From Cryoendolithus antarcticus (lineage: Eukaryota > Ascomycota > Dothideomycetes > Cladosporiales > Cladosporiaceae): a DNA stretch of 64,000 nt. The stretch covers positions 372,001 to 436,000 of the forward strand of contig NAJO01000028.1 of assembly GCA_002077065.1 (NCBI GenBank). Direction: 5' to 3'. The notes below the pieces were generated by a model. That model searched no databases and had not been told where the DNA came from. It was given only the letters and a program-made list of their open reading frames with translations. Shown here in pieces: positions 10,425 to 21,800 of the stretch (within the stretch, counting starts at the first letter, position 1; the number at the start of each line of letters is the position of its first letter). The translations under genes were made by a program, and so were the position numbers.

Positions 10425-10846
10425 AATGTCCTTCCCGATGGAAGACTACGGTATCCTCGCCGATAGCACGTTCGAGCTGCCTGAGCTCGCACACCCGGTC
10501 GGCATCCATGTCGAGCCGACCGTGACTACTACTACGAGCGCTCCATGCGCGAAACTGCGGAGCTGAAGGCTGCTGGGGAGCCGGACATCAAGTGGCCGGA
10601 GCATAGGTTGGTGCCTGTTAAGCTGGGGAAGTTGACGGAGGCTTGCGGTATGTTCTGAGGATGCTTGGGAGGAGAATGCAGGAGTGGTGCTGACGGTGGG
10701 GATGTAGAGAGGAAACTTTGAGCGTACAAAAGGACCAATGTCTTGGACTCTGAGGCCGTGGTAAGTAGACCAGAGGAGATGTAAAGGGATTGATTACTGG
10801 TGTTGACGAATCGCAGATGAATGACAGGTGTCAACTCGGAACGTAA
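10425..10846 (+). pseudogene. Unrecognised spliced gene with frameshift and stop
   Basis: The start has good context (CCGCCACAATGTCC) and reads MSFPMEDYGILADSTFELPE...HVEPT. The coding pattern then continues one frame away as DYYYERSMRETAELKAAGEP...LVPVKLGKLTEAC, so one base is missing or two are extra near 10525. A clean intron follows (10648 GTATGT to 10707 TGTAG). Exon 2 (10708-10760) meets an in-frame TGA at 10719, yet continues AYKRTNVLDSEAV to a perfect GTAAGT donor at 10761, a CGCAG acceptor at 10816 and a short last exon ending at 10846. Intact splice sites with two lesions suggest a recently decayed gene; sequencing error cannot be excluded. I do not recognise the family. Confidence 0.45.
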
Positions 10847-11147
10847 GCTGCGAAAAGAAGTGTGGGAGAATTGAGGTGGACGTTAAACTGGCTGTAATGA
10901 GATGGCAGGTGTCTACCAAGCCAGCAGAGCACCCACTCCACATCTTTGAACTCGAACCATGCACCTGTAGCAGTCCCATCTTCAAGCATCATGTCATTGT
11001 AGACGCTCTAGAGACATCGCCCAGTTTGCACCTTCTTCCAACCTCGGCTTCGCACTCTCTAGTCTTCAACCTCCTACGTCCCGCCTCTCCTCATCTCCCG
11101 TTTGTTCAAGTCTTGGTATTGCGCAGAGATCGATTGGAGCAAGACGC

Positions 11148-11478
11148 TTATGCAGCTCCCGGGTTGGGGTTCATCTTCCTCTTACCGCCGGTCATGGTGA
11201 CATTTACGAAGCGGCGGGTATAAGTGATGCGCTTCTTCGCGCGTCCCTTGGGCGTCTTCTTCTTCTCTTGGGGCTCGACCTGTTGAGTATCTGTGTCAGC
11301 GCCTGGTCGACCTCAATCGGTGAATGCCGGTGAATGCTGTTCGCAGTGTCGGATAATTCGTGTTGTTGCTGGGTGCGGAGTTCTATGCGGGATCCTTCAA
11401 GTGGCGGATATATCGTACCTTTGGTGTCTGCGACTTGACCTTTCCGGCACGTGCGAGGGATCCGTGGACTTTTCCCAT
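11148..11478 (-). CDS. rps30: 40S ribosomal protein eS30
   Basis: Two exons on the minus strand, 11419-11478 and 11148-11279, give 63 residues. Exon 1 encodes [20 protein letters not shown] and ends at a GTACGA donor. Exon 2 starts after a CAACAG acceptor with [17 protein letters not shown] and ends with [15 protein letters not shown]. This is the universally conserved eS30 of the small ribosomal subunit. The protein is basic and of normal length, and lacks the ubiquitin-like fusion found in animal FAU. The 139 nt intron after codon 20 is a common position for ribosomal protein genes. The gene is transcribed away from the CREG-like gene and its 3' end faces the decayed gene at 10.4-10.8 kb. 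Confidence 0.93.
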
Positions 11479-11844
11479 GATTGCGGTTGTGTGATTATGA
11501 GGGTGTCGACGGCTTTCTGTCAAGGTGGCGAATATAGTCAGTGTGCGCTCTCCTGGTAGTCTTCCTCAAGCGCTGGAAGCTCTTGTGCTGGCGGCGGAGT
11601 AATGATGGGATGGGCGATGACTTACGAGATGGCCGATGGTGTTGTCGATGTCGCTGTGGTAGACCAGGTATCGCCGTCGGTGAGTGGACGTCAAATTCGA
11701 GGTGCCCACCCGCCCGCGCCTGTGAGATGCTTGGCGTCACGTGCAGCATTGACTTCGCATCACTGACTTGTTGTATGGTAGACAGCGATCATGTGAAAGC
11801 GGCAGCGATAGCATACACGAACGTTCGCATCGACTCGCATCCCC
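11479..11844. promoter_or_regulatory. Shared divergent promoter region of eS30 and the CREG-like gene
   Basis: 366 nt separate the ATG of eS30 (minus, 11478) from the ATG of the CREG-like gene (plus, 11845), so both promoters and leaders must lie here or overlap. No individual element is assigned. Confidence 0.5.
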
Positions 11845-12585
11845 ATGATGATCTCCTCCTGGCCCTTCGCCGCTCTTCTGAGCGTCGCCACCGCCCTCGC
11901 CCTTCACAGCAATGCCCAACAGCAGCTGGCATCGCCAGCGCCACTTGAAGATGAGATGCCCACAATCTACGAATCCACCATAATGGCCCGCCGCATACTC
12001 TCCCGATCCTCAGAAGGCACACTTGTCACCGTCTTCCCCTCAGAGACCGAAAGCGACGACCTATCAACATCCGAGAACCGCCCAAAAGGCATGGCAGGCA
12101 GCCCTATAGGCCTGATGGAATATTTCGCCGACTGTGACAGTACCGGTAACCCCATCATCCTAGCCATAGGGATCGCGACGCCGTTCCGAAACTACGTGGC
12201 AGGCTCGAACATCTCGCTGAGTGTAAGGTGGTGGCCGAGCCAGACGCACATCTACTCCACGACCGAGGATGAGAATGTCCCCACGCCGCACACCCCAGCC
12301 GCGCTTCCGAGATTTAGTCTGCACGGCTATCTTGAGGATGTGGATTTTAGGGACTACAGGAATTATCGCGTGCCGGCGTGCTTTTTGGCGAAGCATCCGG
12401 ATAGTGTGCTTTGGCAGCCAGGAAACGATGTGCACACGAGCAAGTATGTGCGGTTGGTTGTGGAGCACGTGTACTGGTTTGGTGGCTTCGGCGACCGCGC
12501 AAGGATTGGGTGGTTGCCCATGGAGGACTGGAGGAGGGTGACGAAGGGAGAGATTGACAGGATGCGGTTACCGGGGGAGAAGTAG
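11845..12585 (+). CDS. Secreted CREG-like FMN-binding split-barrel protein
   Basis: One exon encoding 246 residues. The first ~24 residues form a signal peptide (hydrophobic stretch SWPFAALLSVATALALHSNA). The mature part follows the CREG/pyridoxamine-5'-phosphate-oxidase-like fungal pattern: ESTIMARRIL, then GTLVTVFP, then GSPIGLMEYFADC, NPIILAIGIATPFRN, SLSVRWWP, ALPRFSLHGYLE, and the C-terminal block YWFGGFGDRARIGWLPMEDW. Members of this family have the split-barrel fold but usually no demonstrated catalysis. Extracellular or vacuolar localisation is inferred from the signal peptide. The length is normal. The start could be either of two adjacent ATG codons. Confidence 0.8.
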   Translation: MMISSWPFAALLSVATALALHSNAQQQLASPAPLEDEMPTIYESTIMARRILSRSSEGTLVTVFPSETESDDLSTSENRPKGMAGSPIGLMEYFADCDSTGNPIILAIGIATPFRNYVAGSNISLSVRWWPSQTHIYSTTEDENVPTPHTPAALPRFSLHGYLEDVDFRDYRNYRVPACFLAKHPDSVLWQPGNDVHTSKYVRLVVEHVYWFGGFGDRARIGWLPMEDWRRVTKGEIDRMRLPGEK

Positions 12586-13195
12586 GCGAGAATTGGACAC
12601 GGCGAGCTGCGATGGAGGGTATGGAGGGTATGTGGTATATCTTTGTACGATTTGATGACCTGTATAGCGATCATGCGTTTATGGCGTTGCTCAGATACGG
12701 CGGCTTGAGAGCACGTTACTTGGGAGATAGGGTAGACCGAGCTTCTAGCGAATCTCGTGTAAGCAGTGGGACCATGGTCCTTCACACTAAGCGATAATCC
12801 TACTGTGGAAAGGTGGTGAGGATGATGGTAGACACACCATTGTGTACATTCGCGGCTCGTACATCTATCTGCCCCTGACTCTACACTTCCCACCGGCATG
12901 ATAGCCATGCAAAGTCTACCTTATGTGCCATGTTCTTCTCTCCGCCAATGCAGGGTCCGCATTTTCGAAACGCCAATGCGAAGTTTGTTCGCAGACAACA
13001 TCATCACCCCGTGACTGAGAGAAGCCCATTCATGGTATCTCACCATACTGAACGCCAACCCAAGTGTGCCATGCCAGGTCACATGCTTCCAGTCCGTCTT
13101 CCGAACGCCACGCCAAAAGCACATCTCGTCCCGCTGCTGGTATGAGCAGCAGCCTCGACACCACCGCATCCGTACCGGAGACGTTACCAGTCCCG
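12586..13195. other. Convergent intergenic region
   Basis: Lies between the 3' ends of the CREG-like gene and the zinc-finger gene. Only a short direct repeat (GGAGGGTAT twice near 12614-12631) and non-conserved short ORFs are seen. Confidence 0.4.
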
Positions 13196-14401
13196 TCACT
13201 CGCTCCCTGCTCCACCGCCACCACCAAGCCCTGTATGACAACCCCGCTCGTGCCTCTTCATGTTACTCCTCACGCTGAAAGCCTTCCCGCAACCTCCATG
13301 CGGACACTTGAAAGGCTTCTCTCCCGTATGGCTATGACTATGGATCTTCAGACTGCTTGGCCTGGAGAAAGCCTTTGAGCAAGTGGGGCAGATATACCGG
13401 TCCTGGCTTTGCGGGTACGTGGCGGCAGAACTCTGCGAAATGTAGTGATGATGCTGCGTGTAGTACGCCTGCTCACTAGATGCCAAATGGGGAGGTGGCG
13501 GTTGCTGAGGATACGTGGGCGGGAACTGTTGAGGAAGCGGTCGTTGTGTGTAGAGACCCGATAATGGGTAGTTGGCCGCGTTTGGAACAGGAATGACTTG
13601 AGGCGAGTAGTAATTCGGAGGGCCGTTTGAGTGCAGCGTTCCTGGACTTGCAGAGTAGCTCGACGAAGGGTGGCCGAATGGCGAGGTATCGTAGGGTGAG
13701 GTGTTGGGTTGAGAATGCACGGAGGCGCGTTTCACCATTTGCGCTACGACTGTGCGTTGTTGATGATCGGCTTCGACGTTATTTAGTGCTGAGCCGAGAT
13801 AGTAGGATTGAGCAGGAATCGACGAGGAGGCTGTTGAGATTGTGGAGGGGCTGTCCGTCGTGTCTGCAATCGAATCTGATCTGATAAGTGGTGGAGGGTT
13901 CATGGGTCGATAGGTATTCCGTTGGTCTTGTGGAGGATGCGATGCGCGATTTCTTGAGTCGCTTTCTGCTCCATTTGTTGCGTATTGCGATGGTTGAGGA
14001 TGTGAGGAAGCTTGCTGCTGTGGTAGTTGACTGGGTGTCGCCTGCGTTGCTGCATAGCTGTGCTCGCCTTGCGACGTGTGTGCTGCCTGCTGCTCATGCG
14101 CTCGACCATCTTGACTTGTGCGATCACCATCTGCTATGCCCAACAGGTTCGATATCGATGGTAACGACATCTTATGTCCATCATCGGAAACGATCTGTGG
14201 TGTTGATTGCTGTGGTCTTGTCGATGCAGGGTATGCGGTGACATTCTGCGACTGGTTGTAGCCGTTGTATTGACTTGTGGGTATTGAAGTGACCGCTTCT
14301 GCTTGGCCCTGCGACATCCGATCGTGGTAGAGGGGGTACTGTTGCCCCTGGCCAGGATAGCTATCTCGAGGTAGATATGCCATTGTGCCAACGACTGCCA
14401 T
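13196..14401 (-). CDS. C2H2 zinc-finger transcription factor
   Basis: One exon encoding 401 residues. Two C2H2 fingers lie at the C-terminus (about residues 338-390): [21 protein letters not shown], a TGEKPFKC linker, then [19 protein letters not shown] ending H-x4-H. The SRPSSL and [14 protein letters not shown] helices resemble fungal two-finger developmental or carbon regulators (FlbC/Azf1-like), but I cannot name the orthologue. The N-terminal 330 residues are rich in Gln, Ser, Pro and Tyr, as in fungal activation domains. A glycine tract closes the protein. A second in-frame Met at codon 7 is an alternative start. Nuclear action is inferred. Confidence 0.85.
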   Translation of the reverse strand: MAVVGTMAYLPRDSYPGQGQQYPLYHDRMSQGQAEAVTSIPTSQYNGYNQSQNVTAYPASTRPQQSTPQIVSDDGHKMSLPSISNLLGIADGDRTSQDGRAHEQQAAHTSQGEHSYAATQATPSQLPQQQASSHPQPSQYATNGAESDSRNRASHPPQDQRNTYRPMNPPPLIRSDSIADTTDSPSTISTASSSIPAQSYYLGSALNNVEADHQQRTVVAQMVKRASVHSQPNTSPYDTSPFGHPSSSYSASPGTLHSNGPPNYYSPQVIPVPNAANYPLSGLYTQRPLPQQFPPTYPQQPPPPHLASSEQAYYTQHHHYISQSSAATYPQSQDRYICPTCSKAFSRPSSLKIHSHSHTGEKPFKCPHGGCGKAFSVRSNMKRHERGCHTGLGGGGGAGSE

Positions 14402-17400
14402 TCGGCTCGCCAGTGAACTGATGTACAGATCCGCTCAAGGTTGAAGTTCGAGGAGTGGGGTGTCGCGCTTCGTCAAGTGAAGGTAATGAACGCGAAAGTG
14501 AAGTCCAGGAAGTCAAAGGTGGACCAGAAGAGGAAGTCGCGATCCTCTAAGATCGACGTCGATCAAGGCAATAGCCGCTAAATGCACAACAAAGCGAGAG
14601 GAAACCGTGCACTTCTTCGGTAGATGAGCAGCAATATCGACGACTTGGCCCTGCTAGCGATGCGACTCGGGTAGTAGAAGTCGAATGGAAGCTCACTACT
14701 GCTAGTCGATGCTCGGGTCAAGAAAAGCGGGACAGGTAAAGAAGGATGCCCATGCACCCAGGTCCGGGTTTCGAACAGCAACGATCGCTAACGGACAACG
14801 GCTACGGACGTTGCATGCGCAAGTAGCGCACGAACGCCTGACGATGATTTGCTGCGGGCCGGGGTTGGTGGGATTGATTGAGTGATCCTGGCTGTTAATC
14901 TAGGCAAGTGCCCCGATCGCCGAGTGATGAGAGCGAGGATCCGAAGGGGCTGGATGAGATGCGCAACAAGGAGTGTGGTCCGGATTGGATGGTGATCGAC
15001 CGGTCGCGTGGCAGCGCAGGCAAGTTGATCCGTGGTGATCAGAGAGAAGAAGGGTGGATGGCCACGAGGAATTGCGTGTGCTCAGGTACACCACGTGCGA
15101 AAGCGATGATCTTGGTGGACCGTGAGCGTCTTCGGTTACAGCCAGGGCGGCCAAGGTGTCGTAAGCACGAGTACCGAGAGGGTTGCAACGCAGATCGTAG
15201 CCTTGATCGCGAATGGAGTGCAGCGAGTGTGTAGTTGGTTTGTGGGCCAGAAGCGCCTGCCGCAGAGTGTATGCACGCCACCCTCAGAGTTCAGACTTTG
15301 CAGCGCCGGCTCCAACGCAGGTGCTTAGGAAGCATGCAGAGTCGGACGCAGACCGATGATTGTTATGAGTGATTCGGTAGCTTCTGTTCAGCCCTCGCCC
15401 TGCATGGGTCGGAGGTTTGCAGGGTGACAGTGGACGAGCTGTCATTGGAGTACTAGCTAAGGATGAAGTAGTGGCGGACAGGGTTAGGCCGCCGCGCCAT
15501 GTGGAGCAGCGTGTTTGACGGATGTGATGGCAGGATAGGCCCTGTTCGAATGCAGATCATTCTGCAAGTAAAAGAAATACCGGTGCGGGAATACATCACG
15601 CACTAGGCTAGAGCAGATCATCATGTCGCTTTGACTATGCTTGTTGGAGATATCATTGATGCGACACCCTAGTCAACATCAGGGGGTGATCCGGCCGTTG
15701 GGCATCACAATGGCATTGATCATTATTGAACCGAGCACGGCACTTTCTGGGCTGTAGGACCGTGTATCCGAATATTGACTTCTAGGCGCAGGATGCCGTT
15801 TGTGGCATCGGCTGGTGTTACGAGAGATCACCTGGAGCAGAAATGCAGGTTTGATGGATTTTGGCCGCTGTGCCGTCATCTCGCCTATGGCATGTCTAGT
15901 GCGATACGAGGATCTCACGGGCGGCGTCTTTCCCGAAGCAACGGCGCTTGCCCTGTAATGGTCACGTTCATCTATCTCATTGGTAATGTGCAGCGGCGCG
16001 ATCGAGCCGGGTGGTAGTCACAGCCTGCCCAGGAACAACATGTCCAATTACATCGGATTGTGCAGACTAGACTTCGCGGCGCGGTTTGATGTAATGTCGC
16101 AGGTACTATACTCCAAAACTCTACTTGATGATGTCGTTGGTTCGGCTGTGCAGATCGCTGCAAGCGCGGCGTGGCTGACAGGGTCAGGGACGGAAACCTA
16201 CGCGTGTGGCAGCGTGGAGATCGACAAAAGCCACGCAAAAGCCACGCGAAAGGCGGCAGATCTTCCCACGGCCGCTGTCGGTGAGCACTCACATGTGTAA
16301 TCTTCCCGATAATTCGTGAAGAATCTTCAATGCTTCGCCGACATCCTCCGTTGCTGATCACAAGTCAATCGACGGGACGTGGGCTCGCTCACACGCCATG
16401 ATGTTCAAGCTTGACGGCTGTCATGTCGATCAGATGACGTTGAGGCTCAAGAAACAGGTTGTTCCCTCTGTTGGAGCGCAATAATGCCCATGTCGCAATG
16501 TGCATCGCATGAGGGACAATCTCCTACCTCTTTCAGGCCAATGCACAGTCGAGAATGCGGCAGTAGTGGCTTACCAGCGATCTGGGCCATTGGGCTGGCG
16601 AATTCCCACTGACTGGGATAGTAGCATACAAGCGAGCCGCTTCAATCTGATGCGTGCGATGGTGCAGCCTCCACATGCATCATTAGGTGGTCGGTACCGT
16701 TCGACTACCCGGGTCATATCACCGTGTAACTCAAGGAGGTGGACTTGCCTCTCCACCCCATTGGGGTTATTGGTCAGCAGCATTTGTACAGGTACAGGAC
16801 TGCCTCCGCGTCGACAGTGCTCGGAGGCCATCTCCGCATCTTTCGCTACCCGTATCTCGCGTGAACTCCAGCGCCTCTCCTCAACAGTCCCGCATCGCTA
16901 CCACTCAATGCCCGACAGCAACACGCCACAAAGACGAGACGATGTTTCATCGAGTTCGGCTCTTGGTCCGTGATCCAAGATCTGCGCGTCGCGTGCTTCG
17001 CTTAGGCATGTTGATCAATGCGTTGCATCGTCCGGCAGCGGCGGGAGTGTCTCGTGGCGATAGCGTGGAGATCGGCGGCACGTGAGTTCTGATCTCCTGA
17101 GACATGGGAAGTGCCGTGTGATAGTCAGGGTCTTCTAGTCGGCAAGTCCACATGGGCGTCCGACTTCGAATGTTGTGTGTGACCTGCATCTTTCCGCCGA
17201 GTGAGGACAACCCCGTGGCCACGTCAACGAGGTCCTCGATGCCGCCGGCATGGTACGCAAATTCGTGTCCATCGAAGGCTCCAGCGTCAATGGGGCCCGA
17301 GGCACGTTTATTTCGAGCAGCCGAGATTACAGATGGATCGCGACCAGCATTGGAATTCTGGGATGTCCCAAGCAGTAGAATATTGCAAAGATGTCTCGAT

Positions 17401-18834
17401 ATTAGCTCGTTACCTTAACGTTCAATGCCTGCAAAGACTTTGCACACGGAAGCGTCTTCGTTCATCTATCGAGACATAGGAGCTTTCCGTGACAAGGACG
17501 TCTTTGATTGCGATGTCTGAGTGAGCATGACGGAGCCTGACGCCCATTCCACCTATGGGAGAGACTCAGGCAGTCCGTTGTCCGACGGACGGATCGCGGC
17601 AGCCAAGCAAACTGATATTGACAGGAATGGAGGATGAATTCTCCATAAATCGATCCTCGAAAACTAAATTGAGTGTTGCATATGAGACCATAATGCAGTC
17701 GCTGACTCGTCGGCTTGCAGTACGGCGAATGCACAATTCTCAGCTTCCGGCAACGCAAGCGGCTTCACATTGACAGAGTTGCGATACTGCAACGAGTGCC
17801 GACGATAGGAGCCATCTCGGTATGAGAGGGACCTGACAGCGGGAGCATGCCACCCTCGATTGCTGCTGGTGGACTCGTTATGGAAGACTAAAATGTCTAG
17901 CCGACACCGGATCACCAGCAACATGATCTTCGATCTGCCCAACGAACGAGTTATTGCAAGCAAGGTTATTCGCGGCACCACCTGCTCAGGCCAAAGGATG
18001 CGCGACAAGGACCCTGGTAAGACATCCCGCTCTCCAACGGCTGAGATTGCAACGGCAATACCATGTTCGCAATCTAGCCCGTACATCCCAGTACATCGAC
18101 AGTCTCAGGCAGTACGTACACTGGCGGAAGAATACCAGACGACCTCAAAGACGGGTGTTTCATGATCTCACGCACCTGACACTTGACATACAGCCTGCTT
18201 CAGGACAACGTGTGTCGATCGTGATCTTCTGCAGTTCCAAGGCACCCTTGGTACGCATCATTAGTCCCGATAGATTGCATTACCTTGGCAAAAATATGCC
18301 CGTGCAGTACGCTCCTGCGAGTGCTGCGCAGAGACCTCCTGCCTGTTCGGGCTTGCTCGTAGCAAACTGAACCGCGGCAGCTGCTCATCGACCGCGCATT
18401 ATGGTCATGTGCCAATTCGTTACAGAACATGCCACTTGGAAGGCGATTCAGCGTGTTCGAAGCAAGTGATGATTGCATTTGCTCTATCGACGCTACTTCG
18501 AGGTCGCCGGTGATTCTACTAAGCATTTCTCCGATACTCTGCTCTTCATGGGGGAAGTCAATGAACCTTCGCAGCCATAGCGGTAGCTCAGGAGTGACCT
18601 TGATCGCAAGATCTACTACAGTGATGTAACATGCACGAGAACGAAGTAATTCACACGAGACACATTGCGCTTGAACAGTCGCTGCCATTACTAGATACTA
18701 GCCAAACTAGATGGCGAAACCAATATAACCCATGAGGTACAGCTTGAGGCCGTGACTCATAGAGCCTTGCGAAAAAAATCCTCCCGAAACGAATGCCTCC
18801 TCCTCTACTCTATACGCGTCCGATATCCTCCAGA
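14402..18834. other. 4.4 kb gene-poor region
   Basis: The proximal part (to about 14.9 kb) should be promoter and leader of the zinc-finger gene. Beyond that I find no gene I can defend. The longest candidates are a minus-strand ORF at 18200-18688 (162 codons, true ATG, no recognised motif) and a shorter open stretch at about 17210-17380. A 10-nt direct repeat AAAGCCACGC occurs twice near 16230-16250. No terminal repeats, transposase or reverse transcriptase motifs are visible. Confidence 0.4.
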
Positions 18835-21800
18835 TCATCTCCCGTTCGCAATGAAGCCCTCCTTCGGGTATCTCTGCTGCGCAAGAGCAGTGCACATTGC
18901 ATTCCCCGGGCACATAGTACTCGTCGCAGTAGCGAAGACGGTCGTCGTTGGTCTTACTCCGCACACCGTCACTGTCACTATATTGCTTGTCGGACCGTTC
19001 ACTTTAGAAGCTCCGCTTCCGCCCTGACTCGTTGTCGTGCCGGTCGTAGAGCTGAACAAAGTGCAACCAGAGTCATCGTTCGAAACTGCTACGCAAGCGG
19101 CGTACTGATCGCAAGATGCTAAGCAAGACGCGAGCGACTGAGGCGAGGTGTAGCGCATGTAGATGCGGCCAGTGTAGACTTTGTTGCAGATGACTGTGTA
19201 GCTTGCCCCATTGGAGTCGGTGTAGTTCTTGCCGTCGTACGCTGGACAGAGCGTAGGAGTGGCCGTCGAATAAGAGGACGATGCGGGCGAGCTGGTGATA
19301 TAGCCCGGGGGAGAGCCTGGTGATGATACGGTATTGGGTACAGACTGAGCGGATCCGCTGGGGCTACTGGTCGGCGTTTGGCCGTAGGACGACAAGGGCG
19401 TGGCAGTCTGAGAAGTAATGACTGAGGTTGCCGAAGACGAGCCGTACTGACCTGGTATACTTGCGCCGGACGAAGCAGACGGTCCACTGGACATGGCGCT
19501 GTACTGGTCTGGCAGGCTAGCTGACAATGAAGCGGATGCCATAGACGAAGAGCCATACCCAGGCGGAGGGGTGCCTGCCGGCGTGCTTGACACACTGCCA
19601 GACCCGCCGTACGACTGAGGCCCTCCAGTAGATGTCGAGGACGGCGACATTGGACCGGCGACGGTGGAAGAGGTTGAAGTGCTACTACCGACATATGCAG
19701 GTGGAGACGCCACCGAGCTGGAAGTAGAAGTCTTCGTGGTAGTCATCGGCGCGGTCGTCATGGCCGACGTCGAGCCAGGTCCACTGCTGATGCTTGTCCA
19801 CGTCGCAGACGAGCTGGTTGTCACATCGTATGCAGGAGGCTGCCCCGGTGTCGTATAAACAGCAGGCGTCGAAGTGTGCGGTGCCGTGTACACGGTACTC
19901 ACATCTGGCGGGCGGCTCGCCGCAACTGCAGGTGGTCCCGTTGTGACAACAGTCGTGCCAGTGATCTCTGAGAATAGCGTGCACTCAGTGCCAACATAAT
20001 TAGCTCCCTTACAGTCGGCAGTCTGGTCACAAAGTGTGAGACAGGCATCCGCGGTAGTGGTACTCGCTCTCTTCGTGACTTTACCGGTGTACTGCGTTGA
20101 GCCGTAGGTAACATTGTAGGAGTTGCCGTAGGAGTCTGCACAAGCGGAGCCATTGCCTGCCATGCTGGTTGATCCGCCGGACATGGCACCGGCACCACAG
20201 CTCGGCAAAGGCGTCATCGAAGTGTACGACGACGAGCTGATGCTCATGTAAAAGGGCGAAGATGAAGTCGTCAGCTGTTTTGGGCTCGAGTAAGGTGGAG
20301 GAGCATTCTGGCTGGTTGATGCCGCAGCCGGCGCGGAGCTCGATGAAGCCGCCATGCCTGATGATGTGCTTGAAGATGGCGCAGAGGACGAGGAAGACGC
20401 AGCCGAGGGTGGTGGCGTGTATGCTGGCGGCGACACAGTCACAGACGTGCTCAATGGCATACTAGTGGTCATACCCGCACCGGAAGGACTCGAAGTGACG
20501 GTCGATGAAGCAGCCGAAGTTGAGCTAGTCGATAATCGGGAGGAGCTTGTTGAAGCGACGATGAATGATATCAGGCTAAATGATGGCGAAGCACTGAGTG
20601 AAGCCGACGAGCTCGTGGAGACGAAGGAGCTGGACGAGGACTTCGAGCTAGATGGCCATGAAGTCGTCAACGAGGAACTTGCTGACGATATCGATGTGGT
20701 CGAGGCACCAGCTGGTGAACTGTACGCTGGGGGTCCTGCTAAGCTACCGCTGCTGCTTGAGGAAACTGACGACGACGACCGGCTCGACGTCGAGAAAGGA
20801 CTCGTCATCGCGGAGGAGGATATTGTCGAGCTACTGGTACTGCTCGTACTCATGAGAGTGCTACTGCTACTGGACGGAGCGCTGTACCCGGGCGGAGTCG
20901 CAGCACTTGTCGATGAGAAACTGGATATGCTGGGAGTAGAGCTCGAGCTGCCAGATCTCGAGCTTGAGCTTGTCGCTTCGCTCGATGTGCTCATCGCTAT
21001 GGAAGTGGTGCTGCTAGTAGTCGCTCCCGGAGACGAGTCTGGTGGCGGTACTAAGGGACTGGTGGTGCTTACGCCGGAGCTCGACGAACTTGAAGGAGCA
21101 GTCGACGAGGTCGATGTTCCATAGCTTGGTATAACGCGGACAGCCAGGTTGACGCCGGGTGATGATGCATAGCTCGTAGGTGAGGACTTGAGGTAGCAAT
21201 TGCCCCCGGTATCCTCGGAGCCAACAAAGCTTGCAGCACCGCATGCGGGCTGAGTCTGTGCGTCGCAAGCGTCGATGCAAGCACGGAAGTTGGGCGCAGG
21301 AACTGAACTGAACGCCCCAGGTGAGCAGTCCGTGTCACATACGATCATGTACGATGCTCCAGCCTGATCGGTGTAAGTGGTTCCGTTTGAGCCCGGGCAT
21401 AGTCGAGCAACGGTGGCAGTTGCTGCAGCAGACGAGGATCTTGCGGATGTTGAAGAGACGGTCGTACTCGCTATTACAATCTTATTCGTGGATGCGGACG
21501 AAGAGCTCAACGGGGACGGATAGCCGCCCGGTATCACACGAACAGCAAGTCGAATGCCAGTGGAGGGTACGATCTGTTCCACGGATCGCTTGAGGTAACA
21601 GAAGCCTCCGCTCAGATCATTGCCGTTGAAGCCAACAGCAGCGCATTCAGCGGCCTGGTCGCACTGGCTGATACAGGCACCGAAAGAAGATGCGGCTGCG
21701 GAGTCGTAGGATCCCGGGCTGCTGTCAGAGTCGCAGTAGAGAGTGTAAGTCATACCCATAGCGTCAGTGTAGCTCGTACCATTGCTTGCTGGGCAAGGCC

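Noticed and set aside
18200..18688. Minus-strand ORF of 162 codons in the gene desert
   Set aside because: It has a real ATG but no recognisable motif, poor codon character and no neighbours to support it. Kept only as a candidate in the description of the region.
20354..21124. Plus-strand ORF of 256 codons antisense to the giant gene
   Set aside because: Its Glu/Asp/Leu/Val-only composition is the reverse complement of Ser/Thr codon runs. No ATG context or motif supports it. The same applies to 26651-27016.
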